A model generated the notes under the pieces. It saw only the letters and a list, made by a program, of their open reading frames with translations. It made no database searches and was not told the origin of the DNA. From Eumeta japonica (Eukaryota > Arthropoda > Insecta > Lepidoptera > Psychidae): 64,000 bases of DNA. Positions 26,201-37,221 of the stretch are shown here, piece after piece (position 1 is the stretch's first letter; each line of letters begins with the position of its first letter). Made by a program: the position numbers and the translations under genes. The stretch spans positions 248,001-312,000 of the forward strand of contig BGZK01000151.1 in the NCBI GenBank assembly GCA_005406025.1. Direction: 5' to 3'.

Positions 26201-29200
26201 TTCAGCATTTTGTTCAAAGGGAGGTATTTCTGTGTGCTAATTATCTTTCATCAATAATGCAGTTGCCTTCGAAAAATATAGTTGAATTTGAAACAGTGCT
26301 CTGTCTTAAGAAATATGAAATGAAAACGCATGGGTGTAGCCAAAAAATATTCTTCGGTTTTCTCTCAAAATTGGCGAGGGAAAACAATTGCACCCATTGC
26401 CCCCTCCGCCGTATTCGCGCTTGCTGCAAGCGGTATTAAATTCAATCGATTCGCGCGAGACATCGCTGTCAAAATTTAAAAAAAAACCTTTTTTTTTTCA
26501 AAATGAATATTGGTCAATGAAGCTGGTCAATTTTTAGAATTTCATCACAATCTTTGTGCATAAAAAAACAGAATGCATTAAATAAAATCAAAATCTTTGA
26601 TACGTTCAAGAGATCGCGTCGCAGAAAATTTTCCATGTGAATCGTTTTTATGTGAATTTCCTTACAATAACTTTCAAAATTGAAGCCAGATTGGTTTTGA
26701 GAGTTCTCTAATTTTTTTTATACTTGACAGTTTGTGTTGAATACTATAACGCGATGAAAATTAGTTGATTCGTTTGAAACGTCTCGAAAAATTTCCAAAA
26801 AAGTATTTTATATGAAGACGAAATAGTAATAATCAAAATTTTAATATACATAAATTACATTAAACGTGATTCGTTACATTTATTAAATGTGAATCGAACT
26901 TTGTGATCAAATAGTGGATATCAAATAGAAGGAAATCAATGCATAGAAAAATATAAGATATTGCTAAAAGAAAAAATACGTTTAACTTTAATTTGTTCAT
27001 GTCTAAAGAGAAACAATAAAATTAAAACATTATGTCCCCGACAAAATTCCGGATTTTTCCATAATCAACATCATCTTAATTAAATGATCTTTTTTATTGT
27101 TTCAGTTTGACCATTTTAGCATTAGGTGGTAACAACATCTCCGAGGTGCCTGAAAGCTTGGGACATTTATCGTCCCTCCAGGCCTTGATCCTCAGCGACA
27201 ATCGCATCGAACAACTGCCAGCTAATGTGGCAAAACTGGACCAACTTCGATCGCTGCTTCTGCACAAAAATCGACTTAAAACACTACCTACCCAGATTAT
27301 CAAGCTTAAATGTCTCACAGAGGTAAATTGTAAAAATTACTTACATCTGTAAATAAAATTCACCTGAATGGACATAGAATAAAATCCTTCATATTTTTTA
27401 TGACAATTCCATTGTGGTCTCACTCCTAATATTGCTATCGTTTTTGACGTTGAGTTGAATACCAATTCCGGGGCCATTCACGATTCCAATCTCGGTCCCG
27501 TTGGCGACCTTAGTCTCCTTTTTGACGTGACTTACCAATTACCTATCAATCGGATTATTTGAAGAATTTATTCTACGTTCATGTGGAGGAAATCAAGGTC
27601 TGAAACTACTTAAAGTATCATATGTATTTTATATTTTTGGTTTTAGACGCGACATCGTAGCTTGTACCAAGTCCGATATAAATAAAAGATTAATTGAGTT
27701 TTTCTATAATATGAAAAAAGTTACTTAAAAGTAGGACTTTAAAATATGGATACAGATACTGATTGTATAGCGGTAGTGCTGCCTCTAACAGGTGCTCAAG
27801 CTTGCAAATAAAAAAAATTAACTCTGATTACTTACGCCATTGCTTCAAAATATGACAAGGGCTAGTCAAATAGTGTATAAAAACTTTGTTATATTTTTGG
27901 TTTTGAACAACAAATGCATATGCAACATGTGTCATGTGGGTGAAGCCACAGTTAAATCAAAAGGATAATTGCACAGATAGCTTTATGCTTTTAGAATATT
28001 TAAGTTGCATCGCACAGTTAGGAATGTTCTAAAATTTTAATTGGTGAAAAATTAAGTGATTTTATGTAAAATCTTGATGAGATTATTTTATGAATATTTA
28101 TTTAAAAAATCGTAATATGTATAAGTATCAAATTTCACAATATTTTAAGAGTAAACGTACATATATAGTAATGTTTTACTTATGTTATAAGTATAGCGTG
28201 TTACATCAAAAACTTAGGTCTCTTATGTTTTACCTTATATCAAAAAAGGACTAAGAGGCTGACGAATAGTATGAAATTAGCGTGCTCCACAAGTATTTTT
28301 TGGTTAGGTACTGAGCGTTTCATATGACTTTACAGTGGTAATATTGATGACAATGATACATTTATTAAAAAAGTAGCTTGTATATGTACGAAAATAATAA
28401 ATTCACGATAAATAATCGTAAAGCTGTTAATTCATTTATGTATTATTTTTGTATATACTAATTATCATTATCACTGCCGCCAACAGCGGTGAACAAATAT
28501 AAAATGTAAAGTAGGTATGCTTTTTACTTTAATAACTACAAAATGTCTATTTATGGCATATCGATTTTTTTCGATTAATTTGTCAACGCTCTTACATTAT
28601 TCTGAACTAGCGCCGCTGTAATTATATTTAAAAATAAAATAAAACGTGAATTAAATTGACTTTAGTCCCATTGTTTACTCATCTCGATTTGCCGATAACA
28701 TTTAAAAGAAATCGCTGAGTATTCTTTTCATATCATTTATGATGAAAAATATTTAAATAATCATAAGGTGTATATATTGATAGCGAAAATCAAGTCGTGC
28801 AATCGCATATAGTTACAAGTTCTTCGTCACGGATGCTATAGCCGTATTAGCATTGAGTGTCTTCATAATAATCCCACTGAAATGACTGAAGCAGGAACTG
28901 GCGAGAGTCGACTACTCATAACGTAAAAACCGGGTTACATCCCGCGAAATACTATCTCACAGCTATCGGCAATTGCATGAAGCCGATAACTTTCACGAAA
29001 ACTTTGCTTTTTGGGAATAAACAATGATGTTTTTATTGTTATCTAAGAAGTTTTTGATAATGTTCGCTTTAACCGCTCACAATCAACAAATAATTCCGAT
29101 AACACCATCAACATCATGTTATAACTGAAAATCATAGTCAGCTGATTATGTGATAAATAATAAGTTACAAATTAGGCGTAGTGTTTTTGAACAAATACAC

Positions 29201-29238
29201 ACATCCATTCTAACAAAATAATATAAGCACGCACGCAC

Positions 29239-29282
<44 letters not shown>

Positions 29283-32200
29283 CGCGCATCTCAATATTAG
29301 CTTTTATCGAAAACAATAATACTGAAAATGGAAACTTCTTTTGGAAGCATCAGTATTCTTTTTGACCATGGCTATTCCTGTATAGGCATAAAAATATCCT
29401 TTAAAATTTCAAATCTTTTTCGACTTCATTCCACGTGTTCCGTTTCCGACCTAGCTCGTAATTTTCATTTCAAACCTCGTATCGGTTTTAGTATCAACCC
29501 CATTCCGCGCCACTTCCGGTCGAGATCACGCTTCTGTTCTCGATTTCAGTCCACTGTCCATTCCAATCCCGGTCTCACTTTTGCTTCTAACACCGATTCC
29601 ACTCCCGGATTCCGGGCCAGTTCAAATTCCGTCTTTTGAACTGGCCCGGTCTACTGTCAATTCTGATCCGAATTGCTCTCTCGATATCAGTTGTGGTTTT
29701 CCTCCCGTTTTCATTGTATACTATGATTTCAACTTCGCTGACGGTTTCAATTCGGGTACGTATCATATATTTTTCTTGATACCGTCATATTTTTTTTTTT
29801 GTTTTATAGTTAACACTGCCGTAGCTTTACCGTTTTCAGCTTAGCATAGCATTCAGTTAGCGCTGAACTTTTAGAACATATTGCATTCCTTTCGATGCTA
29901 GTTTTTCTCTTACTTGCGTTTTCTATTTCATTCCGACCACTAGTCATATTAAGAGACGATATCATTAATTATTTTGTACTAAATATTCAACACCAATTTT
30001 CAATTATTTTCCAGTGAGTTTTGTTATATCACATTAGATCTTAGCGGTGTACACGAACTTGTCATAATGTCTCTAGAGTATTGAACGTTTCCAAGAAACG
30101 TGTTACTACGCTACTCTAAATTAGAATTTTACATAAATACTACCAGTTCTATTCGTTATATGCTAAAACTTTCTTTAGACATTATTATTCTCGTACATAG
30201 GGTAATTTACGAATCAAATCATTTTATCAGGTAAGAAAATTTAATCGCCAGTCACGGGTGAATAAATGTTTTCACATCAAGATTTTTTTATGTACAATAC
30301 AGGGATAGCCGCTGTAGGTTATTAAAAATAGTCGTTAAAGGACGGAGAGGTCATACATACGATGTCGGCCGTCCCAACCACTCGGTACATACGTACGTCC
30401 TTAGAAAATAAGCTATTAATTATAACCCCCTGTTGAAAACATCCAATACAGTCCCATACAAAACAATAGAATCTGTAATGGCTTATATGTAATCTATCTG
30501 GAAGAAAAAAATTCCAGATAGAGTTAAATTTGGAATCTATATGTAAGTCCATCATAGCAAGGTTTCTTTATTGGACTTAATGGGATTGTAATGTTATTTG
30601 TATCTGTATGGATCCTAACTGCACCTTACCTGTAGGTTTGTATCCGTTTTTATTTAAGTCCATGTGGACATAAAAACCAATGTGGATTTTCGAATACGAA
30701 ATAGAAAATGTTTTTAATACTTTTTAATGACAATTCCACAATCGGAAAAAATGATGTATTCTATATGTAAATCCAGATAAGAACTCTGCAGACATATAAG
30801 TTCCATTAAACTTTCCGTTTCGTCCCTTCGAAAGTTTTTATGGGTATGGATATGGATTTGCAGCGACAAAAGCACATTAGATTCCAATACAATCATTTCT
30901 TATTGGAATCTATTGGATGTTTTCAACAGGGACGCTATCCGTATTGTAATCCCAACCGTAATTACAATCGAGATTAAAAACGACGTTGAAACCAATGTCG
31001 GAAATGTAAACAACGCTGGCAACAAATCTTTTGGGATTGAAAGCAAGAACGAAACCAGAATTTGAACAAAGGGTTGGACTTATATTTAAAGGTTAGAAAT
31101 GAAAATGGCACTGCGACTGGAACAGAAAGCAGAACCTAGATCAGAACTAAAGCGGGACCGGAATCGGAATCGAAAGCAAGATTGTTAGCGGGACTAGGAT
31201 GTAGTCGATTGGTACCTAAACGAAATAAAATATTTTATTTTGTGGCTATGCTCATGCGGGTGAAGCAACGGGTAGATAACTGAAATATAATACCTACCCC
31301 TATATATTATGAAGTTATTTGAATTCTTCTCCATATTTAGTAAATTGATATTCCATACTTATTTATCTTCCCCGCTATCAGCAGAATCAATATTAATTTA
31401 ATACTTTTACTATAACTTCTATTAGAATCAACAAAATAATGCTCGTTACGGATTTCCATTTTTTAAATTATAATTTTATTCATATACATGTAGACATAGT
31501 TATACAAGACTCTCACAATCAATATGCTCCTAATAATTATACCTCTCGTGTGTAGGTAGGTACTTATCGGTCACTGTCCTCGTTGTTCGTTCTGTTTGAT
31601 TTTATCAATACGACTACCTATATATAATTTTCATTGACACTTGATCGATACCTGTTTCCATTAATCTATTAAACATTGTAAATACGTACAAGATGTAATT
31701 TAATTTTGTTTAGTTGAGTCTGCGGGACAATCCGCTGGTGGTCCGCTTCGTTCGCGACATGACGCTGCAGCCAGGCAGTCTCCGGGAGCTGGCGGCGCGC
31801 ACGGTCAAGTTGCACGAGATCCCTGCCGGACCCTGTGACGTGCCTTACAGCCTGATCAAATATTTGAACAGCGCGCAGTGTTGCGTCAATAACAAATGCA
31901 AAGGTGAATGAATCTTTTGTGTCGATATACACGTAGAATAGAAAAAGCTAACAAGTGCGCGTCGAATTTATTCATCGAGGGTTCCATTCTTCACAATGTA
32001 TCTTGATCCACGTAAACCGTTGCATTGGTATATGTGAAACACGTAAAATTATATACTTACTTACTGGCCCGGCAAACATTGTTGGGCCCTTATTTATTTG
32101 TTCTTGCCCGTGCAACTAGTGAGAATGGCGACGGGAAGTGTAGGTGTGGCCCGCTCGACAGTGGACACGCACACGGTCAGGGTGCGCAATAGAGCTTCGG

Positions 32201-35194
32201 TGGGAGTGACCGTCGCCAGTTATGCCTAGTCTGTATCCCTATCTGTACATGCGTATCGACGCGACAAGGCTATTCGGCGCCGAGATCGTACTCGACAACC
32301 GGTGACGTATAATGAATTCCTTCATCTTTTGTGTCGATTGATTTCTAACTGAATACCCGTATAGCTTTCGATTCCGCAGTCGGTCACACGTTTGATTGTA
32401 ATTTCGACCCCACAACCGTTTTCGACTTGTATCGGTTGAGCGATACGCAAGTCGGTAAATCGCAAGCGCCACCTGGTGGCGAGTTGCGTCAATGGGGATA
32501 GCATAAAAATCTCCGTGAAAAATACATGTACATACCAATATTCATAATGATCGGTCAAATAGTTTGAGTTTATCGATTTCATATACATATACAAACATCC
32601 TTTTACATATATATATAGATTATTATTATAAGACGTAGCATTATTTTCTGAAAAAAAAAATAGATGTGGTTTTCTTTTTCGTTGAATGTTATTATCTGCT
32701 GTTTCACAGACGTTTAATCATAAAGGACTTAGATAATATAAAAATCAAGACTATATACTTCCAACTGTCACACTATACTGTTCTATGAAGTTTGATAAAT
32801 AATTCGTGGTTCCCTGTGATGCAGCTGGGTTACTATATATAGCACTTCATGCTGATAGACGATCGCCCCGATATTTGTTTTTAGGTTTGTTCTAAGGACG
32901 TCACCTCAAAAACCCGCTTATGCCCATCAGGCACTATTTTTAATTGAGATGATTTTTAATTTATACAAAGATTTCGTCTTCAGTTTCACAATAGTTTAAT
33001 TGAAACATTGCTACAGGTATAGTTATATTACAATATATTATTATATCATGTGCAAAATGCTACCACATTTAAAAGAGAACAGAGCATTCCGATTTACAAT
33101 AATTTAAACATTTTCAAGTAATTAATTTTCCATTGAAGTGTACCTTTTTATGGGAGGGCTTTGAAATTCTGATCCGCAACCTTTTTGCGTGACGAAAAGT
33201 GGTGGGGGTAAATAAACACTGTATCCGGTAGAGTGGGAGCAGTCACCTTGCCTTTGGGTATCGTCGGGGTATTGGAGAAGAGTGGGAGATATGCTCTAAT
33301 CGTTTTCTTTGTTTTTCGTTGTTCGTAATTGGTACTGCGTTAAAGCGGCGTGACAATCACTGAGTACAACTATTTTTCTTTACTGCTTTGCAAGAGATCG
33401 ATGTCATTTTCGATGCAATATGTACAATAATGTAGGAAAACTGACAATTTAATTCTATGGGTATAAACTTTTTGATGTTACCGTGACTAGTATTTCACGA
33501 TAGAAATGAAATATCGTATTTTTTTCAGAATTTATAGTACAAAATTAAAACAGTATTTTTAAAAATGTATTCAATCTGTATTATTTATTAAAATAATACG
33601 TCACCACAGAGCTATAGTAGTTCCACCTACCGACCATAATTGATACTAAATGAAATAATTTCATAGGTGATATTAATTTAATACGGGGTTTACGATGTAT
33701 TTTGTTAGAGGTCGCTGAAAATTATTTTTAAACTTACAACGGTATAGGAAATAGTTCTTAGATTCCAATACAATACAATAGGTATTACAAAATGCGGGTG
33801 CCTACTAATAGTATAAAGTATTATTCGTTCTTAACTTTTTTAAGTACAAATTGTATTTTAAATTTTCTAATCAATAAATTTCATTCTTGTTTCTTACTGC
33901 TCATAGGTACACAGTATAACCTCATTAAAATGTAAAATAACTTTTAAACTTGTTAAAAATAGAAATATTATAAAAAAAAATAAACCTTACAATTATCTTA
34001 CTCCTGATACTCATTTTCATCTTATTATCTTGTTGGTTACTTTTCTGACATTTCAATTCAACCGTGTATGAATTATTCACACAGTTTTTTTTTATTTATT
34101 TACAAGCTCACACCTTTTCCTAAAATGTAAAACTCTTATTTTCTAGAATACTGCTTGTCAATCCTTGTGCATCATACACAATTATTCTGTAAAATTTAAT
34201 CTACTTTATTCATTCTTTCCATATAGCCAAACCACCACAAGATACGTATCTATCCATCACATCTTTAAAATGGTTCTTTGACATCACTATTTCTATATTT
34301 ATTTTTGATTTGCATACCAGAATCCAATAATTCAATACTTTGAAAGCATAAAGGGACTCTATGTATTTAGGAATCAAGCTTCTTAATTGTAGTAGGTAAA
34401 AGTTGGCATAGTTAATAGCAAATTATGAAATACAGTACTTAAAATAACAAACTCACCTATGCAGCAACAAGTGTAAGTTCTAACTCTGATGGCCCATATA
34501 GCAGTCTTTTTCTAACTCATGCTACGGATTAAAAGTATCTATTTGGTGAAACAAAACCAATGTTTTGTTTCACCAAATAGATACTATACATGACAATGTC
34601 ATGAATTCAGATGTAAGGCAAAAGTTTCACTAGCATTTTCAAGTATGTGAAATATCTAATATATATTAGTTCAATGTGCAGACAATGGCCATCTAGGAAT
34701 AGCTTCTTAAAGAAAATCCAGGGCCAGTAGTGGGACAATAAACAGAGTGATAAAAGTCATACAAGTAATCTCTTATCTGAGACACACTAATGGTTTCTTA
34801 AAATTTTGAAGTGTTTGTTCAAACGGTTTGTGGCACGTGAGACATGTTCTCTTTGTATACCTACATAAAAACATGCACACTCAGACATACATGGACAATA
34901 GAAAACAAATATAGAACTTAGAAGTTTAACAGCGAATTTGTGTTTCAATCATTGAATATTTAAATGTTTACTGTATTTTTTTAAATATTTAATCAATTAA
35001 TTATTTATTTATCAGGAGTGTTTTTCGACAACCGTGTTGAGCATATCAAATTCGTGGACTTTTGTGGCAAATACCGCATCCCGCTTCTGCAGTACCTATG
35101 CAGTTCGAAGTGTATCACCGGAAGTTGGGAGAGCAGAGAAACTGACTCTACGAACGCCCATCCACATATGATGCGTAAGGTTCTACTAGGGTGA
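13732..35194 (+). CDS. LRRC58: LRRC58, leucine-rich repeat protein 58
   Basis: Exons 13732-14222, 27106-27322, 31714-31903 and 35016-35194 join in phase with GT/AG borders to 358 aa (human LRRC58 is ~370 aa). Residues ~45-240 form eight or so leucine-rich repeats with LxxLxLxxNxL spacing. Residues 258-267 (SLRELAARTV) and 271-287 look like the BC box and Cul5 box of a SOCS box. A conserved C-terminal block follows (IKFVDFCGKYRIPLLQYLC) and the protein ends MRKVLLG, like the vertebrate end MQKVLLG. No signal peptide or membrane segment: cytosolic. The family is linked to cullin-RING ubiquitin ligases, and I recall but cannot verify reports on cysteine dioxygenase turnover. Introns of 12.9, 4.4 and 3.1 kb are full of transposons; exons look intact. 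The start is the first in-frame ATG in the GC-rich exon. Confidence 0.92.
14223..15663. other. LRRC58 intron 1, first part
   Basis: AT-rich intron with no coding or RNA feature recognised. Confidence 0.45.
15664..15966. mobile_element. Short inverted-repeat element (GAAGTTATACTTC type)
   Basis: Ends are TGAAGTTATACTTCTTT-GGCA and its complement at ~15945-15966, around ~260 bases that include a GCGCGCGC run. The right end is followed by CTCACGCGCGTACACGCACG. The element at 63,212-63,708 has related ends (TGAAGTGAAACTTYTTTA) and the same kind of right flank (CTTACGTGTGTACAC). I have the impression this is a common lepidopteran repeat, from memory only. Confidence 0.6.
16339..17819 (-). mobile_element. 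Dead mariner, copy 2, interrupted
   Basis: Ends TTGGGTCGTAG at the left and (from outside) TTAGGTTGGG at the right, flanked by TA both sides. Transposase runs on the minus strand in broken frames; the orientation and order of motifs match copy 1. The 1481-base length exceeds copy 1 by ~225, largely because of an inserted element at 16,912-17,069. Confidence 0.8.
16912..17069. mobile_element. Small insertion inside mariner copy 2
   Basis: Comparing the three mariner copies shows ~160 extra bases here, bracketed by CTGTAG on both sides (16906-16911 and 17070-17075), a likely target duplication. Its ends GGCGTACCCAG... (minus strand) and TAGTACCAAGGGGG are imperfect inverted repeats of the GGCGTAGCCAGG type. 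The interior has long G and C runs. Confidence 0.55.
17820..21922. other. LRRC58 intron 1, middle part
   Basis: No gene supported. A piece at ~17900-17980 with GTCGGACCGTGCTCACTGTA resembles an interspersed lepidopteran repeat (memory only). Near-tandem TATAATTTCATCTACAC units lie at ~18407-18474. A small GC palindrome (GCCGGGTC / GACCCGGC) lies at ~20410-20442. An open frame from 21,668 containing DKYEALSMDQLARRA ends where mariner copy 3 begins; its origin is unknown. Confidence 0.4.
21923..23147 (-). mobile_element. Dead mariner, copy 3
   Basis: Minus-strand pieces: N-terminus at 22664-22867 (FDLKDEPRSGRHVTDKIDTI, then KVEQDRHISSYDMAEELGFD) and middle at 22159-22479 (VWWDWKRIIHYELLLLGK, with VVFHHDKARPH keeping the second catalytic Asp). 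The third catalytic region is corrupted (LASLDFHLFFF where the family has PDLAPSDYHLF). Ends are mutated versions of the TTAGGTCGGG repeat, so the borders are good to a few bases only. Same family as copies 1 and 2. Confidence 0.8.
23148..23849. other. Intron stretch, nothing recognised
   Basis: AT-rich, with homopolymer T runs near 23350. No gene or named repeat seen. Confidence 0.4.
23850..25690 (+). pseudogene. Second mariner-superfamily transposase remnant
   Basis: N-terminal piece at ~23905-24060: TTVNAWFIEFNGRQVTIKDE, then NGRFLTAATEEDV, matching the WFxxFKxGRxxxxDExRxGRPxTA block of Tc1/mariner transposases. C-terminal pieces at ~25090-25630: HDIVTYDES (first catalytic Asp region), KTWNFLDSLPIKLIAHSPYC (before the third acid) and VSGPDWKICFENWFRCM-like residues. 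Stops and frame changes throughout; ~0.9 kb of unrelated-looking sequence separates the two halves. It is a different lineage from the three copies above. Confidence 0.55.
25691..27105. other. LRRC58 intron 1, last part
   Basis: No gene. A fragment at ~26330-26420 begins GGGTGTAGCCAA and contains TTGCCCCCTCCGCCG, similar in style to the GGCGTAGCC-type miniature elements elsewhere in the window. Confidence 0.4.
27106..27322 (+). CDS. LRRC58: LRRC58 exon 2
   Basis: Acceptor TTTCAG before 27106, donor GAG|GTAAAT after 27322. Completes codon 164 (Ser) and encodes three leucine-rich repeats (LTILALGGNNISEVPESLGH and onward) to residue 236. Confidence 0.92.
27455..27530. repeat. Degenerate pyrimidine-rich CGATTCC repeat
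   Basis: Loose repeats of a unit like CCAATTCCGGTTCC. On the other strand it reads as GGAATCGG runs, the same family as the blocks at 29,430, 30,940, 40,140 and 43,015. Confidence 0.4.
27531..29225. other. LRRC58 intron 2, no gene seen
   Basis: Near 27930 the tail-like string CATGTGGGTGAAGCCAC occurs, matching the end of the GGAATCGG repeat family. The rest is AT-rich with no recognised feature. Confidence 0.4.
29226..29288. repeat. CACG then CA microsatellite
   Basis: About ten CGCA tetranucleotide units followed by about seven CA units; simple sequence repeat in LRRC58 intron 2. Confidence 0.9.
29430..29715. repeat. Degenerate pyrimidine-rich repeat block
   Basis: Nearly 300 bases of loose CCGATTCCACTCCCGG-like units. 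The two open frames across it (29328 and 29581) arise because the repeat lacks stop trinucleotides in one orientation, not because it codes. Inverse orientation of the blocks at 30,940, 40,140 and 43,015. Confidence 0.5.
30428..30931. mobile_element. 504 bp element with perfect 21 bp inverted ends
   Basis: The termini are exact reverse complements over 21 bases, beginning CCCTGTTGAAAACATCCAAT. No matching target duplication is visible in the flanks (left TTATAACC, right ACGCTATC). The interior is AT-rich and repeats motifs such as TATATGTAA and GGAATCTA. No transposase: a miniature element. Confidence 0.7.
30940..31260. repeat. Degenerate GGAATCGAAAGC repeat with tail
   Basis: Purine-rich loose repeats (best near 31150: GGACCGGAATCGGAATCG) ending in TATGCTCATGCGGGTGAAGC. 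The same body-plus-tail arrangement is seen at 40,140-40,420 and 43,015-43,260, which shows an interspersed repeat family rather than a simple satellite. Confidence 0.55.
31714..31903 (+). CDS. LRRC58: LRRC58 exon 3, SOCS-like region
   Basis: Acceptor TTTAG before 31714, donor AAAG|GTGAAT. Begins LSLRDNPLVVRFVRDM (last repeat cap), then the BC-box-like SLRELAARTV and the VPYSLIKYL segment, then a cysteine-rich stretch CCVNNKCK. GC-rich compared with the surrounding intron. Confidence 0.92.
31904..34533. other. LRRC58 intron 3, first part
   Basis: A GC-richer block at ~32050-32310 has no readable protein or RNA. The CTCF-like 20-mer GCCACCTGGTGGCGAGTTGC is at 32468-32487, with the exact palindrome CGCCACC-T-GGTGGCG. 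The rest is AT-rich. Confidence 0.4.
34534..34585. repeat. Perfect 23 bp hairpin
   Basis: Arms of 23 bases (left starts AGTATCTATTTGGTGAAACA) are exactly complementary around the 6-base loop CCAATG. It lies in LRRC58 intron 3, 430 bases before the last exon. Perfect complementarity implies recent origin or a selected structure. Too short for a typical pre-miRNA. Confidence 0.8.
35016..35194 (+). CDS. LRRC58: LRRC58 exon 4 and stop
   Basis: Acceptor ATTTATCAG before 35016. Encodes GVFFDNRVEHIKFVDFCGKY and onward, then a variable Ser/Thr/Glu segment and the conserved C-terminus KVLLG; TGA at 35192-35194. Confidence 0.92.
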
Positions 35195-37221
35195 ACTTGA
35201 AGCAAGCCTATTAAACACCACTAAGTCAACTTATAGATATTATGGTGCCTTTGCAAGAATTTTTATTCTTTCCGTATTAAATGTTTTAATTAATTTTAAT
35301 TTTGTGCCGGTATTAAATATCTTGCCCTAATACAAACCTGTATTTCAGACATTTATAATAAGATATTTTTGCTTGTAAGTTCACTGGGAAGTATTTATAA
35401 CGCATGTAGAATTCAAACATTTTCAAACTATAGCATATTTTCATCAACTATTCCTTATCAATATACATTTTAAAATTTCTTAATATATGAATGCTAATAT
35501 GAACTCCGATTTAGAAACGAAAATTTTTCGTCTAGTTATTTATATGAAAGCAGACAAGGAATTAATGTTATTGTTTTTATATAATAACAAGTTATATATG
35601 CACCAAAGAAATTGTTAGAATACTATATTGAAATTAAAGATTACTAAAATAAAAAAAAAACCACAATAGATGTGTTCTTTTAGTATACAATGCCAAATAA
35701 AAGATATATTATAACATTACTAATACTCATTAAACAATATTCTAGAAATAGGCTTTGCAATAGGTTTCAAATGTAACTCGATTAATGTTGGAAGTAGATA
35801 AGCAAAGAAAAATTCTATACAGAACAACCAGTTAAGGTAATGTAAAACTATAAGTACAAAAGAATATATTAAAATGTAGTACTGTAATTACAAAAAAAAA
35901 AAAACATGTAATACAGGGAAAATGTGGTATAAATATGCCGAAGAAATTTTGTGATAGAATGTATTGTTGCATATTTTCATGGCTTTTACGCTGTTATTAC
36001 ATATATAAAATATGAAATAAATGTTGTATAGTCATTATGTTTTTTTCTTATCCAATTATAAATTGCCAACTGTATACTAAAATAAAATACTATGCTCTGA
36101 TTTATGTAGGAGTACACCTACATAAATCATTATAAAAGATTAAACCTCTTTTTTAAATGGAAGCCTCTCTTTTAGCCTAGTTTTCGTGCTGAGAAAAATC
36201 GATTTTCCTTTTAATGGATCTTACTAAATACAACCACGATCAGTGACACTAAAATGAATATACTTGAGGTTGATGTGAGGGATTTATAGAGAAGAGTAAT
36301 AATTACAGAGTAAATATAGAGAGAATAATAGTTATGAGTGGACACTGGGAGTATGTATTTTAATACAAAAACTGATCTCGCGCGTTTAAATTCTGTCCAG
36401 TTACACTTAGATACATCTTTCTAGATTGAACTCGTTACCCATAGACAGAATCTCTTTAATTAATGTCAATGTGCAAGTTTTTTGGAATCAGAAATTATTT
36501 AGTTTATTTTTATTTTGGGCACATGATTACAGTTTTTTTTTTGTAAGAGAATTTTTTATTCAAAATCAATAACAAAGATAATAAATAACACTAGTTTTTA
36601 ATCCTATGACAATAACAAGAGTACCTAAAGAACTAAAAATGGTTATCCCTAAAAAGAACACAATAATATGTAAAGGTATGGGAAAAAGATTACACTTGAC
36701 TAATGAAGTATCCATAACACGAGTAAACACAAAATCTGTAGTCTATAGAGTCATACAATCCTTTTCAAAACAAAGCAAAATTTTTAAGTACAACAAAAAT
36801 ACTGTTTTAAAAATCATATATTTTTTTGTTTTAAATAAATCTACATGTATTATTTGTCTTCTCTGACATAATGTAGATTGCATTTCTTTTACAAAAGTTG
36901 GCAACCATATCTAAACCTCTTTATATTATAAGGGATAAAACATGTAGTTAATTAGATGATCTTTTGTAAGATAGATTATCAACAAAAGACATTTTTGTTA
37001 GTTTTAAAATCTGGGTTATTTTAAAATTATTATAAAAGCTCCTCTACTGATATCGCTACTTATAAATCAAATGAAATCTGATTGCAGTCCCATTTATTAT
37101 AGTTCAAGATTATGAAAAGTAAACATTTTGTAATGCCCCATTCATTAAAGGTTATGTGTATCTATTAACAATATAAATGAGGTGGCCCGACACATTCAAC
37201 TTTTTTCATTTTACCACATAT
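35195..37221. other. LRRC58 3' UTR and downstream intergenic
   Basis: The first part must hold the LRRC58 3' UTR. Several AATAAA/ATTAAA hexamers follow (for example ~35276, ~35695), so the polyadenylation site cannot be fixed. An 86-codon ORF at 36606-36866 has no recognised motif and the composition of its AT-rich surroundings; not called. Confidence 0.4.

Noticed and set aside
29328..29844. Two overlapping open frames of 103 and 87 codons
   Set aside because: They lie across a pyrimidine-rich degenerate repeat that lacks stop codons in one orientation; no protein-like motif.
36606..36866. 86-codon ORF downstream of LRRC58
   Set aside because: Lys/Ile/Asn-rich as random AT-rich DNA, no motif, no splice context.
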